Of a DNA stretch of 64,000 nucleotides, positions 53,264 through 62,644 are shown piece by piece. The position numbers and the translations under genes were made by a program. Origin of the DNA: Galaxea fascicularis (lineage: Eukaryota > Cnidaria > Anthozoa > Scleractinia > Euphylliidae); contig OX419338.1 in assembly GCA_948470475.1 (NCBI GenBank), positions 9,487,350-9,551,349 on the forward strand, read 5' to 3'. How positions within the stretch are numbered: the stretch's first letter is position 1; every line of letters begins with the position of its first letter. The notes under the pieces were generated by a model that was given only the letters and a program-made list of their open reading frames with translations, was not told the origin of the DNA and did no database searches.

Positions 53264-53426
53264 TGTTAAATACTGAGAAACCAACGGATGTTTCAGACTC
53301 GAGCCGGATTAAACCAGACTAAAACAATCAACCACACAACACGTTTTCACAACATGGCGGCCATACTTCAAAGACCCCGTTTAATGCGCATGCTCAAAAG
53401 ATACCGCTGACTCCCAATACATCACA
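53264..53426 (-). repeat. 3' LTR of the short-LTR element
   Basis: 163 bp, TGTTAAATACTG...ACATCACA, matches 57804-57966 at every position I compared. Confidence 0.9.
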
Positions 53427-53440
53427 TTTCCTCCCCTTCT
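53427..53440 (-). promoter_or_regulatory. Polypurine tract of the short-LTR element
   Basis: AGAAGGGGAGGAAA on the minus strand, directly beside the 3' LTR. Confidence 0.85.
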
Positions 53441-53555
53441 AATAGGTGCGGGTAACAGTCAATTAGGTCAGGCACAAGAACTATTCTTAAATATCAACAA
53501 AAACGAGTAAAATGTCTTGAACTGTAGAGCCTACGATGACCCTAAGATTTCAATG

Positions 53556-56500
53556 TCACAGATTAAGCTTATCTGGAGCTTTTCTTTCTCTGACTGGATA
53601 TCGGCGCTCCACCCGTCTAGGTGAGTCCCTTTGAACTGGCACTTCTGTGCATTGTGATTGCGCCTGCACTTCCAAATCAGATACTCCAACTGGGTTATGT
53701 GCTGTCTGAAGCTCAGGAACCGACTTGTGTGCTACATCAGGAACTGCTGGAACTGACTTAGCTACTGTAGCGTGAGCTGAAGGAACTGTCATCTGAGTAG
53801 CAACAGGGTTCTGACTTTGAAGCTTTGGAACTGGCTCCTTTGGAACTTCAGTGACATGTGGAGATGAACTTCCCGGAGACCACTCCGACTCTCTTTCAGG
53901 ATCTGGATCAGGTGGATCTTCTGAACAACAACGCTGGGTCTGCAGAATATGATCAATATGGACATAACGCAGTTGACGCCCCACTCTCACCAAGTAGGTT
54001 AATGGCCCCAACCTTCTAATCACTATGCCTGGGAGCCACTTCTCCACACCTCCCCGATGATTTCGTACACTCACGGTGTCACGCGGAGAAAGCTCACGCA
54101 TCTTCACACGATTCTTGTCATGTTGTCGCTGCTGCTTGGCTTGTTGGTTTTGAACATGCTCTTGTAAGTTGGGCCGTAACATAGTGAACTTAGTACGAGG
54201 TTTCCGTTTCAAGAACAGTTCCGCTGGTGTCACCCCCGTCACAGAGTGAGGAGTGTTCCTGTACTGGAATAAACAGTTGGCAAGTTGATGCTTCACAGAC
54301 CGTTGTTTACCACCCCTTCTTACACGTTCGGAATCCTTTCTCAATGCCTGCTTCAGGATTTGCACCGTGCGTTCCGCTGCCCCATTTGATGACGGGTGAT
54401 AAGGAGGCACCACTGTCTGCTTAATTCCATTCAGCTTCAGGAAACTGACAAACTGACTAGAAATGAACTGCGGACCATTGTCTGAAACGACTTCTTCTGG
54501 AAGTCCATAGGCTGCAAACCACATTCTCAACTGTTCAATAGTACTTTGACTTGTTGTAGAGGTCATATGTGCCACCTCAATCCACTTGGAATGGCTGTCA
54601 ATTAATCCAAGGAAATAATTGCCATCTTTTTCTGCAAAATCAATGTGTACTCTTTGCCAAACCCGAGTAGGCCACTTCCATGGGTACAATGGTGCAACGG
54701 AAGGTGCTTTCTGTACTGACTGGCACACCTCACAGCTTTTCACCGCCAGCTCAATTTCTGCATTCAGATTAGGCCACCAGAGATAACTTCTAGCAATAGC
54801 TTTCATTGCGACAATACCAGGATGCTCTTCATGTAATTCTTGCAACAACCTGTTCCTTAATGGTGGTGGGATGATAACACGCATACCCCACAAGACACAT
54901 CCTTGGTCTGCTGTTAGCTCTGTTCTACGTATAAAATACGGTTTGAGTTCCTCATCCGCTATATAATTTGGCCATCCCGAGAGGGTGTACTCCAAAACTC
55001 TTGACAACACCGGGTCTCTTGTAGTGCCTCTGCTGATATCTGCTGCGTCAACCGGCAATTCATCAAGGCCTGAGAAGAAGAACATTTCAGCTTCTTCAGG
55101 GAGCGGTTTCTGGTCGCAAGGAAGACGTGATAGAGCATCTGCATTGGCATGATCTGTAGATGGACGGTACGCCACCTGGTAATTATAAGCTTGCAAAATG
55201 ACTGCCCATCGCTGCATCCTAGCGGCTGCTAAAGTAGGTACTGCTGTCTTCGGACCCAAGATGGTCACCAAAGGCTTGTGATCTGTCAACAAATGAAAGG
55301 TACGCCCGTACAGGTACTTGTGAAACTTTCGCACTCCAAATATAATTCCCAGCGCTTCCTTCTCGATTTGAGAATAGTTCCTTTCACTCTTACTGAGTGT
55401 TCTGGATGCGAATGCAATGGGACGTTCCTTGCCATCATCCATTTCATGCGAGATCACAGCTCCCACACCATAAGGTGAAGCATCACATGCTAGGATCAAC
55501 TTTCTCTTTTCATCATATGGGACCAGCGCCTTGCCAGCAACAAGCTCAGCTTTGCTACGCACAAAAGCTTGTTCACACTCTGCCGTCCAATCCCATTTCA
55601 CTCCCTTTCGAAGCAGTTCGTGTAAGGGCTGTAGCAGTGTAGAGAGGTTGGGTAAGAAATTTCCATAGTAGTTCAGCAATCCTAAATAGGAGCGCAGTTC
55701 TGCCACATTCTTGGGGCTTGGCGCTTCATTAATGGCTGCGGTCTTCTCCTCTGTGGGATGCCGACCTTCTCCGTCTACCCGGTAACCTAGAAACTCTACA
55801 CTTGGCACCATAAACTCACACTTTGGCCATTTAGCAACTATGCCGTGCTTTTCCAGTCTGGATAACACCTCATCTAATACTTGCAAATGTTCATGAGGTT
55901 CTGTTCTGATTAGGATGTCATCAATGCGACAACGCACGTTGTCCATTCCTTGTAATATCTGATCCATCGTGGCCTGGAAAAGGGCAGGAGCCGACGCTAT
56001 TCCATAAGTAAGACGCCGGTAAGCGTACAGGCCTTTGTGAGTGTTCACAGTGAGACAATGCTGACTTTCAGGGGTGAGTTCCATCTGCTGATATGCATTT
56101 GCCAAATCAATCTTGCTGAACACCGTTCCGCTTCCTAATGTAGCAAATACATCCTCTGTGTCAGGCAATGGATATGGGTTGTCTAGAAGAACCTGGTTTA
56201 CAGACACTTTGAAGTCACCACAGATACGTATGCTTCCATCTTTCTTGGGCACACAAACTATAGGAGAAGCCCAGTCACTGTGTTCCACCTTCATAACCAC
56301 TCCTTGACTTTCCAAACGATCCAGTTCTTCTTCAATCTTATGGCGCAACGCATAAGGTACTGGCCGGGCTTTGTGGAACACTGGTTTGGCCCCTTCTTGT
56401 AGCTTAATGTCCGCCTTGAAGCCTTTAATGGTTCCCAGACCTTTGCTGAACACTGCCTTGTGACGATCCAGGACATCCGCCAGGGTTTCATCTTTGTTTA

Positions 56501-57767
56501 CAAAGAAGATATTGCTCCAGTTAAACTGAAGGTGCTTCAGCCAATTTCTTCCTAGCAGTGGAGGACCCTCTCCATCAACCACAATCAGAGGCAAGGACAT
56601 TTCCTGCTTTTCATAGGTGACGAGTAGGTGAACCTCACCGTAGACAGGTATTTCACTTCCATTGTAAGCCTTCAGCTTGATCTTAGTGTCATGCAAGGAC
56701 CATTGATTAAACTCCTGATCATACAAGGACTTAGGCAAGATGGATACTGTAGCACCTGTGTCTAACTGCATTTTACAGCTTTTCTTGTCAAGTAACACTG
56801 ACACGGACATTGGTAGACGTCCTTCCTTTCCTGACTCCTCAGCTGTAAAAAGTCCCAGTACCTCATCATCAGTTTCATCCACAACAACTTCTTCCACATA
56901 TTTGGCAACTTCCGGTTCTCTCCTTCGGCTGCTCAAACTGTTTCCACCCACAGCACTACTACCAGGCTTTGTTTTACACACCACTGCAAAATGACCCACC
57001 TTGTTACACTTTGAACACACTGTTTGACGAGCTGGACAAACTCTATCTCGGCCATAATGCCCCTCTTGACCACATCTGTAGCAACGCCCTTTGACTTGAC
57101 CTGACTTCTTTTGTGACTGCTTGACAGGTTTTGAAGAGGACTTTCGGCTAACTTTATTCACGCCCAATGGTTCCTCCGTCTTCGACTCGAAGCCATGTGC
57201 TCCCATTTTCTTAGCTTGCAGGTCTACCGCTTCCATCGCTCGGGCCACCTCTTGCACCTTCTTTAATGTGAGATCTTCTTTGCCCAGTAATTTTCTCCTC
57301 AAAGCTGATGAACGGCATCGATCGATGACCTGGTCTCTGATGTCAACATCTGGATCAGTAAAATTACAATTCTGTGCTTGTTTCCGAAGTTTAGCGATAA
57401 ATTGATCCACTGTCTCGCCCTCCTGTTGAGCCATATTCCTGAACACATGTCTCTCGTAAGGTTCGTTAAGTTTAGTGGCAAAGTATGCGTTCAGAGTGCG
57501 CAGTGTTTTCTCAAATTCCGTAGCTGTATCTTCTTCAACTCCAGCACCCGGGCCTGGGTCAGTTAACGTTTCGTACAACTCCTGAACCTCTATTCCCGCT
57601 GTGTGAAGCAGCAAAGCCTTCTTTTGTGCATCATTCACCACTCCCTTGGCCACAAGAAAGTATTGAAACGATTGAAGCCATTTTTTCCACCGTGGTGCTA
57701 ACGCCGACGAATTACCTTTGCAATCACATGGAGCTACGCCTTGAATTTCGATGTTTAATGTCGCCAT
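53556..57767 (-). CDS. Gag-Pol polyprotein of the short-LTR Ty3/gypsy element
   Basis: 1403 residues in one frame from MATLNIEIQG, the first ATG after the primer site. Domains in order: capsid (about 20-190); two zinc knuckles, C229/C232/H237/C244 with an unusual six-residue last gap and C251/C254/H259/C264; protease LDTGATVSI (D336); RT (about 470-650) in which the catalytic box reads CRIDDIL, with Arg in place of the usual Tyr before x-D-D (D616, D617); RNase H (D762, CDASPYGVGAV); integrase with H2C2 (about 982-1015) and D1043, D1096, E1132; and a Pro/Ser-rich tail. Gag and Pol share one frame with no shift. The order is the standard Ty3 one, unlike the neighbouring element. No stop is present, so recent activity is likely. 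Confidence 0.92.
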   Translation of the reverse strand: MATLNIEIQGVAPCDCKGNSSALAPRWKKWLQSFQYFLVAKGVVNDAQKKALLLHTAGIEVQELYETLTDPGPGAGVEEDTATEFEKTLRTLNAYFATKLNEPYERHVFRNMAQQEGETVDQFIAKLRKQAQNCNFTDPDVDIRDQVIDRCRSSALRRKLLGKEDLTLKKVQEVARAMEAVDLQAKKMGAHGFESKTEEPLGVNKVSRKSSSKPVKQSQKKSGQVKGRCYRCGQEGHYGRDRVCPARQTVCSKCNKVGHFAVVCKTKPGSSAVGGNSLSSRRREPEVAKYVEEVVVDETDDEVLGLFTAEESGKEGRLPMSVSVLLDKKSCKMQLDTGATVSILPKSLYDQEFNQWSLHDTKIKLKAYNGSEIPVYGEVHLLVTYEKQEMSLPLIVVDGEGPPLLGRNWLKHLQFNWSNIFFVNKDETLADVLDRHKAVFSKGLGTIKGFKADIKLQEGAKPVFHKARPVPYALRHKIEEELDRLESQGVVMKVEHSDWASPIVCVPKKDGSIRICGDFKVSVNQVLLDNPYPLPDTEDVFATLGSGTVFSKIDLANAYQQMELTPESQHCLTVNTHKGLYAYRRLTYGIASAPALFQATMDQILQGMDNVRCRIDDILIRTEPHEHLQVLDEVLSRLEKHGIVAKWPKCEFMVPSVEFLGYRVDGEGRHPTEEKTAAINEAPSPKNVAELRSYLGLLNYYGNFLPNLSTLLQPLHELLRKGVKWDWTAECEQAFVRSKAELVAGKALVPYDEKRKLILACDASPYGVGAVISHEMDDGKERPIAFASRTLSKSERNYSQIEKEALGIIFGVRKFHKYLYGRTFHLLTDHKPLVTILGPKTAVPTLAAARMQRWAVILQAYNYQVAYRPSTDHANADALSRLPCDQKPLPEEAEMFFFSGLDELPVDAADISRGTTRDPVLSRVLEYTLSGWPNYIADEELKPYFIRRTELTADQGCVLWGMRVIIPPPLRNRLLQELHEEHPGIVAMKAIARSYLWWPNLNAEIELAVKSCEVCQSVQKAPSVAPLYPWKWPTRVWQRVHIDFAEKDGNYFLGLIDSHSKWIEVAHMTSTTSQSTIEQLRMWFAAYGLPEEVVSDNGPQFISSQFVSFLKLNGIKQTVVPPYHPSSNGAAERTVQILKQALRKDSERVRRGGKQRSVKHQLANCLFQYRNTPHSVTGVTPAELFLKRKPRTKFTMLRPNLQEHVQNQQAKQQRQHDKNRVKMRELSPRDTVSVRNHRGGVEKWLPGIVIRRLGPLTYLVRVGRQLRYVHIDHILQTQRCCSEDPPDPDPERESEWSPGSSSPHVTEVPKEPVPKLQSQNPVATQMTVPSAHATVAKSVPAVPDVAHKSVPELQTAHNPVGVSDLEVQAQSQCTEVPVQRDSPRRVERRYPVRERKAPDKLNL

Positions 57768-57782
57768 TGTACGCTAAGCAGT

Positions 57783-57802
57783 GAATCCCATCCTCGTCGC
57801 CA
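57783..57802 (-). promoter_or_regulatory. Primer-binding site, tRNA-Ser(GCT)
   Basis: The + strand gaatcccatcctcgtcgcca matches the 3' end of tRNA-Ser(GCT) plus CCA. One base separates it from the LTR. Confidence 0.8.
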
Positions 57803-57803
57803 G

Positions 57804-57966
57804 TGTTAAATACTGAGAAACCAACGGATGTTTCAGACTCGAGCCGGATTAAACCAGACTAAAACAATCAACCACACAACACGTTTTCACAACATGGCGG
57901 CCATACTTCAAAGACCCCGTTTAATGCGCATGCTCAAAAGATACCGCTGACTCCCAATACATCACA
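57804..57966 (-). repeat. 5' LTR of the short-LTR element
   Basis: Identical partner of 53264-53426 as far as compared. Only 163 bp, near the lower limit for Ty3-type LTRs. Confidence 0.9.
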
Positions 57967-58199
57967 AAGTCAAATATTTGAAGCAAGTTTTGTGTGTGTG
58001 CGCCTCAAGTTGTATAAATGTTCAAAGAAAGTCTTGTGCATTTGCAAGATGTTGTATTTATTTGGGAACAAGTTGGATATTTCCACATCTAGTTGTATTT
58101 ATATGAAACAAATTTTACATATCAGGAAGAAGTCTTATATATATTAAGTAAGTACTATATATATTAAGGAAGTATTTTTGTCCGTTTTGGCGCGTCATA

Positions 58200-59429
58200 G
58201 TATGAGCCGTCCCGTTTTGCGTTTTCACCGACAGATTGTCGCAACATGTTTTACAAAATATTTTGATGTGATCTGGGCTAAAGAATGGTCGGCAATCTTA
58301 TTACGACCAAACGTTGATAAAACTAGCTCGAACTGAGATGTCAACCTGTAAGAAACCTAAAGTTGCATGTTATAGTTTTTTGAAAGAGACCACATTTGAA
58401 TATTATTTTGATCCGTATACAAATTTGCATATCTGTTCCATCGGTTCAAATCACGTCTGTCAAAGTTCCATACAAAAAGTTTGGGGAATGTAATTTACAT
58501 TAATGCATACGGCGCATGTGAATGTTTAGGGGTATCACTGTAAATGGTATAAAACTGGTATAAATTTACGGGAAATGTAAAGCGCATAAACGGTTCTAGA
58601 TTACTAAGAGGTGCACCTCACAAAGATACGCTCCTACAAAACACAAACGAAATGTACATGTTTCTTGCCCATTAGGCTTTTGTACATTATGCTTTTGTTT
58701 CCCCACCATTTCCACTAAAATGCTAGGTCTCCCCCAAAAAGGTCACTAAAATGCTCCGATAATGCTCATCATCCGATACAAACGGTTCTTCAGCAATTGA
58801 TTTCAAAGTTTACACTCACAAGAACGGACAGGTATTGCAAGCAACAGCAACAATGTATACAAGTTCATAAATACAGCCAAAAAAACATAACCCTCGAAAT
58901 CATCTATGAGGCTAAGTACAGTGTATTAGGTTTTTTTGTGACTTTTAAGTTTAGTCTTCATTTTCTCTAAGAAAAGTTAATTTCTATTTTATTTTGTCGT
59001 GAAAAAATAATTTTCCTGGAAAATGCTCGAATAATACTCAATGCTTTTGCCTCACTAAAATGCTTGAAAAAATTCTAGCATAATGTACAAAGGCCTGTTG
59101 CCCATCAGTTGTTTAAGAAAATATAACGTTGCTGTAAACACAATGTGTTGTAATGTTCCTCATCCCTGAGCTGGCCCACAGGAGCCTTTGATTCTTGTTT
59201 GTTGACGTGATATTACTTTAGGACATTAACTTACAACTCTCGTAGCTCCGTGTTATTGCTAAAAATCGGTGATGGTAAGTACCGTAACTTGTTTTTTGAT
59301 AGTTTCCTAAAAGCAAATTTTAAATAGTGATATAAGCCCAGGGAACCTCAATTCCAAAATAATAAAGAAGGTGCTCATAAAAGTTTCTTTAATTTTCTTG
59401 TTGGGTTTACTTTAATTCATTAACTTACA

Positions 59430-59430
<1 letters not shown>
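58200..59430. repeat. Dispersed block Y, right copy, second part
   Basis: Matches 12885-14340 but lacks the 13338-13632 insertion and has an extra stretch near 58958-59085. Ends with the class-B' exon and the donor-(ATA)n junction. Confidence 0.75.
59235..59306 (-). CDS. LRR exon, class B'
   Basis: 72 nt, acceptor TTTTAG, donor GTAAGT. Decodes KLSKNKLRYLPSPIFSNN then TELREL. Paralogue of 14169. It is the first LRR exon after the N-cap exon in transcript order. Confidence 0.8.

Positions 59431-59485
<55 letters not shown>
59430..59485. repeat. (ATA)n microsatellite
   Basis: About 19 units, probably the 3' tail of the minus-strand LINE that follows. Confidence 0.85.
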
Positions 59486-59495
<10 letters not shown>

Positions 59496-60045
59496 AACGA
59501 GGATAACATCAATTAATGATAACTCATTAGTTTAGACAATGGCCCTCCCTAAGCTTATCTAAAATAAGAATCTAAAACTAAAGTGATCATTAGTAAGTAA
59601 ATTAATACGTATAATTAATATTAAAATGTTCAATAACTAGAGTTTTTCAGCATCATATTTCTTTGGAGGTCTTTTAAAAAAACGCTTCTGTGAGAGCGTA
59701 TTCCTAAGAGGTGATTCAGTTCCGTTCCACAGACGAGTGGCACTGGAGTGGAATGTTCTCAGTCAGGCCTAAATTTTTCTTGCACTTAGGCGTAATAAAA
59801 TCATTTCTTCTTGAGGTTCTCGTGTTGTAATCATGCCTACTCTTGACATAGTTAACATAGGACGTGAGGAATTCCGGACAATGACCATTACAAATCTTGT
59901 GAAGAAGGGATAATTTTCTTGCACTAATGGAACGAACAGGTTTTCATGTTATTACTTATGTAAAGGTATGAAGTTCTTAAATTTAAGATATATTCTCGGT
60001 GGACGTTGGAAGTAACAGTAAAATTATCAAGGCACTTGGGATTAT
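59486..60045 (-). pseudogene. LINE 3' end with RT C-terminal tail
   Basis: Read on the minus strand, a frame contains HDYNTRTSRRNDFITPKC followed by a stop-broken QCHSS segment, the DYNTR..ND...PKCR tail typical of CR1/L2-type LINEs. The element ends in a cactttatttaacgagg-type 3' UTR and (ATA)n. Stops and 5' truncation mark it as dead. A partial copy is at 22426-22643. Confidence 0.65.
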
Positions 60046-60392
60046 TATACCTGCCGACTCTCACGCATTATGCGTGAGTCTCACGCCTGCGGACCAAAGA
60101 CGTCGATCTCACGCATTGAGGACAATTTCTGACGCCTGAATAAGTAATCCGGATGACTTGTTCTTTAAACAACAAAAACTGAAACGAACTGGAGTCTCAT
60201 GATCAGATCACTTAACGTGACATCCAAATAGCTTTGGAAGTGTTCGGAAGTCATCGAAACATCTTCGGACATGTTCGGTAACGTCGGGCGTTTTCGAGAA
60301 ATTGTCGGAAATCGCCGGAACATTTTCGGAAATTCCGGTCATGAGGAGACAAAAATCTCTCGCATTTGACTCAGAAAAAGTTGGCAGGTATA
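60046..60392. mobile_element. ACCTGCC-ended MITE, internally deleted copy
   Basis: Same ends as 22644-23127 (tatacctgccgac / gttggcaggtata), about 137 bp shorter inside. Confidence 0.7.
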
Positions 60393-61707
60393 GATTAGGG
60401 TTGTTATCTACTTTAGCCAAGCACCGATTTTGTCTAAAATTTTTACAGCTCTAAGTTCCAAGTAATTAGGGTTGTACTTCTTTTTGTCAACTTTTGTTTG
60501 GAAATTTCACTCACTTTGAAATTTCACTGGTGCTGCTCACTTGCAGCACCATTTATGCAAACATATTGTCAGTATGTACAAGGTGGCCTCAACTAAAAGC
60601 CTGGTGGTTTCTAGAGGTCACCTTGCCACACATTCTACTTTTTTTAACCTGTAAATATATTAAGAAAAAGGCAAAATAAACAAATAAACAAACAATAAAC
60701 AAATTTCAGTATGTCAAAAATGCTTAGCATGATAAGCAGTTTGTATTGCTTGCTAAGAGGTATGCTTGCTGCGCTCTCCACATTCTCCAAGAATTACACT
60801 TTTGCTATTACAATGTTTTGTTGCTTTTGACTGGCAGGGAATTGTTTTGTGGTTTCATCTTAAAGTAGTTTTGACTAAGGAATGTTTGTTTGAATGTTTT
60901 GCTATCTTATACTGACACCACTGATCTGGACACTGTCTCGATCATGATCCTTGGGAGCACTATTTCAGTGCCTGGGCAAACAACTTTGCTAGAAACAGTT
61001 TGATATTGTAGCCTATAAGTCGTTTTTGAAGTTGATGTTACTAGGGTTAGTGTTTTTAAATCGTTTTGAGTTACTTTTCAGATAACTCTAAGATCATGTC
61101 ACCGGATATCACAGCCGAATTGACAGGAAATATATAAAGAACAATACAGAATGCAGCGATAGGGGTGGTACAGGGTCACATGTTTATGTTTTGTCTAGGA
61201 AGGGTGGGTAATGAGTTTAACAGGTAAGAAAAAGAGGAGGATATGGGTTATGAAATTTTTGGGAGAAAAAAGAAACGTCAGCTCTTAGAAGCCCTGTACG
61301 GTAGTCAATTTACATTATCAACTTCGTGGATGATATATATGACTGAATAAATCATATACGAACTGTGGTTTCCGTTTGCTACGTGACCAACTGATCAGTC
61401 TTCATTTGATTATCAACTCCGTTGATAAAACCAATTTTTTTTCATAATATTAGGCTACCTTTTTCAAATGTTGTTATTCGTATCTTGGAAAATTCCGAGT
61501 CGCCATAAAATTTAACTAGTTTCTTTTCCTTCTATGAAATAATTTGCTCTGCATGTTAATTACACGGGACGCTTGTTCAATAGAAAAAGCAGTTATTCAC
61601 AATTTGAGCAAAAATCTATAAAAATAATTCCTGTCAAACTGGCCCTTAAGTGTTTCAAAGAGAAATTCCGTGGAAGTTGAGTCTCGATATTTTTGTTTGA
61701 TACTTAC
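60393..61707. other. Spacer with block X similarity at its left
   Basis: 60393-60510 and 60708-60950 resemble block X. 60511-60707 is a segment absent from the other copies, ending in caaataaacaaataaaca-type low complexity. 60951-61707 shows nothing recognisable. Confidence 0.45.
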
Positions 61708-61774
61708 AAGATTTCGACATTCCGCGGCAAATTACTTGGAACAGACTCGAGCTCCTTTCCTCCACACAAGACTT
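61708..61774 (-). CDS. LRR N-terminal cap exon
   Basis: 67 nt, acceptor TTTATAG, donor GTAAGT. In the frame that ends in phase 2 (TT|N, as needed to join an LRR exon), it reads VLCGGKELESVPSNLPRNVE then IL. C-x-G-K-x-L-x-S-V-P-S-x-L-P-x-N is the standard second half of an LRRNT cap, where the next LRR begins. It enters in phase 1, so a preceding exon with the first cap cysteines and a signal peptide must exist. I did not find it to the right. Confidence 0.8.
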
Positions 61775-61871
61775 CTATAAAGTTACAGCTACATGGCTCT
61801 GGACATACTGAAGAAAGTCATCAAAGCAAGGTTTAATTGACTGATACAAAAGCCAACAGTCATGCAGGTAA

Positions 61872-62176
61872 AGCCGCTGTTACACGTTGAAACTTTTAGC
61901 TGAAACTTGTGTGCAACGGCGCAACGAGTCCGAGCGAGACCAGTTTCACGAAGTGGTGTTACACGGTGAAACTCTTGTTTTTATCACCACTGCGATCGTT
62001 GCGACCGTTGCAGAAGTAGAAAGCGGTTCTACTCTTCGTGAAACTTGTCTCGCAACAGAACTAAAAAAAGTTTCACGAAACCGACCATGTTACACGGTGC
62101 AACGCCTGCTGAAACTTGTTTCGCAGTGCCGTTGCACGTAAGTTTCAGCTAAAAGTTTCAACGTTTAACAGCGGCT
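61872..62176. mobile_element. TAA-flanked MITE (PIF/Harbinger-like)
   Basis: 305 bp with inverted ends AGCCGCTGTTACACGTTG and TAA on both sides (61869-61871 and 62177-62179). Repeated gttacacg..gaaac words occupy the interior, and a non-coding frame (61887-62141) crosses it. Confidence 0.75.
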
Positions 62177-62179
62177 TAA

Positions 62180-62634
62180 GAATCTAATCAGGGCGGGTCG
62201 CGCGTCGTAGGGAAATAGAACTTTTATCGTAAACTTGAACTTAACCAAATAAGAAACAATTAAATGATAACCAGGTAACAAATAAGTGATGACAAATTTC
62301 GAACTTTTATCGTAAAAACTGAACTTTTTTTATTTTATTTTAACCGGGTAGCAAATAATCAGCTGATAACAAATTTCAACTGATTGCAATTGCTTAAATT
62401 TTGGAAAAACTGTGCCAGAAAAAAAAAAAGAAAAAAGAAAAGAAAAGAAAGCCGGAAAAAATAAGTGAAAATAAAATAAAACCGGAATACTACAGCTGAA
62501 CTTAAACCGGTTATGCCATGGAACTAGTATCAAAAGAAGAGCGATCTGTTTATTTTCAGAAGCCCGCTGACGGCGGGTTAACTGATATAAAAATTAAACA
62601 AACAATTTTGAGAAATCGACCAGGATTTCAGAGC
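62180..62634. other. AT-rich spacer
   Basis: Contains imperfect repeats of taaccaggtaacaaataa...gataacaaatttc (62215-62375) and an A-rich aaagaaaagaaa run. No gene recognised. Confidence 0.4.
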
Positions 62635-62644
62635 CAGGGAACTC

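Larger units (their letters stand above)
53264..57966 (-). mobile_element. Ty3/gypsy LTR retrotransposon with very short LTRs, apparently intact
   Basis: 4703 bp with 163-bp LTRs that look identical, TSD aagtc (53259-53263 and 57967-57971), a tRNA-Ser primer site, a polypurine tract and one open Gag-Pol. It is inserted in the right arm of the inverted-repeat element. The uninterrupted left arm shows the pre-insertion sequence. Confidence 0.92.
44938..58197. mobile_element. Inverted-repeat (foldback-type) element, split by two LTR retrotransposons
   Basis: The ends are perfect inverted repeats starting TGACGCGCCAAAACGGAC, flanked by TA (44936-44937 and 58198-58199). The arms are about 490 bp long: 44938-45430 pairs with 57972-58197 plus 52960-53263. 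Without the two retrotransposons the element is about 1.74 kb. The core has two diverged tandem copies of a unit of about 300 bp (shared gtttagaa.a.tcaagcgat and agagtgaaatct) and no transposase. A TA target suggests, but does not prove, Tc1/mariner-type mobilisation. Confidence 0.8.
1736..61774 (-). other. Array of phase-2 72-nt LRR exons (one or more large LRR receptor-like genes)
   Basis: Seen: 27 intact 72-nt exons and one 67-nt N-cap exon on the minus strand. Each is preceded by AG, followed by GTAAG or GTGAG, open in the same frame, and decodes to one 24-residue LRR. Every exon ends in CT (TT for the N-cap) and the next supplies the third base of a Leu codon, so all inner introns are phase 2 and any subset of exons splices in frame. 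Known: 72-nt phase-2 LRR exons are typical of the glycoprotein-hormone-receptor/LGR gene family and related extracellular LRR genes. Inferred: this is the ectodomain part of a large secreted or membrane LRR protein, or of two tandem genes. No signal peptide exon, LRR C-cap, membrane segment or signalling domain is visible, so the family is not settled. Introns are packed with transposons. Confidence 0.8.
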
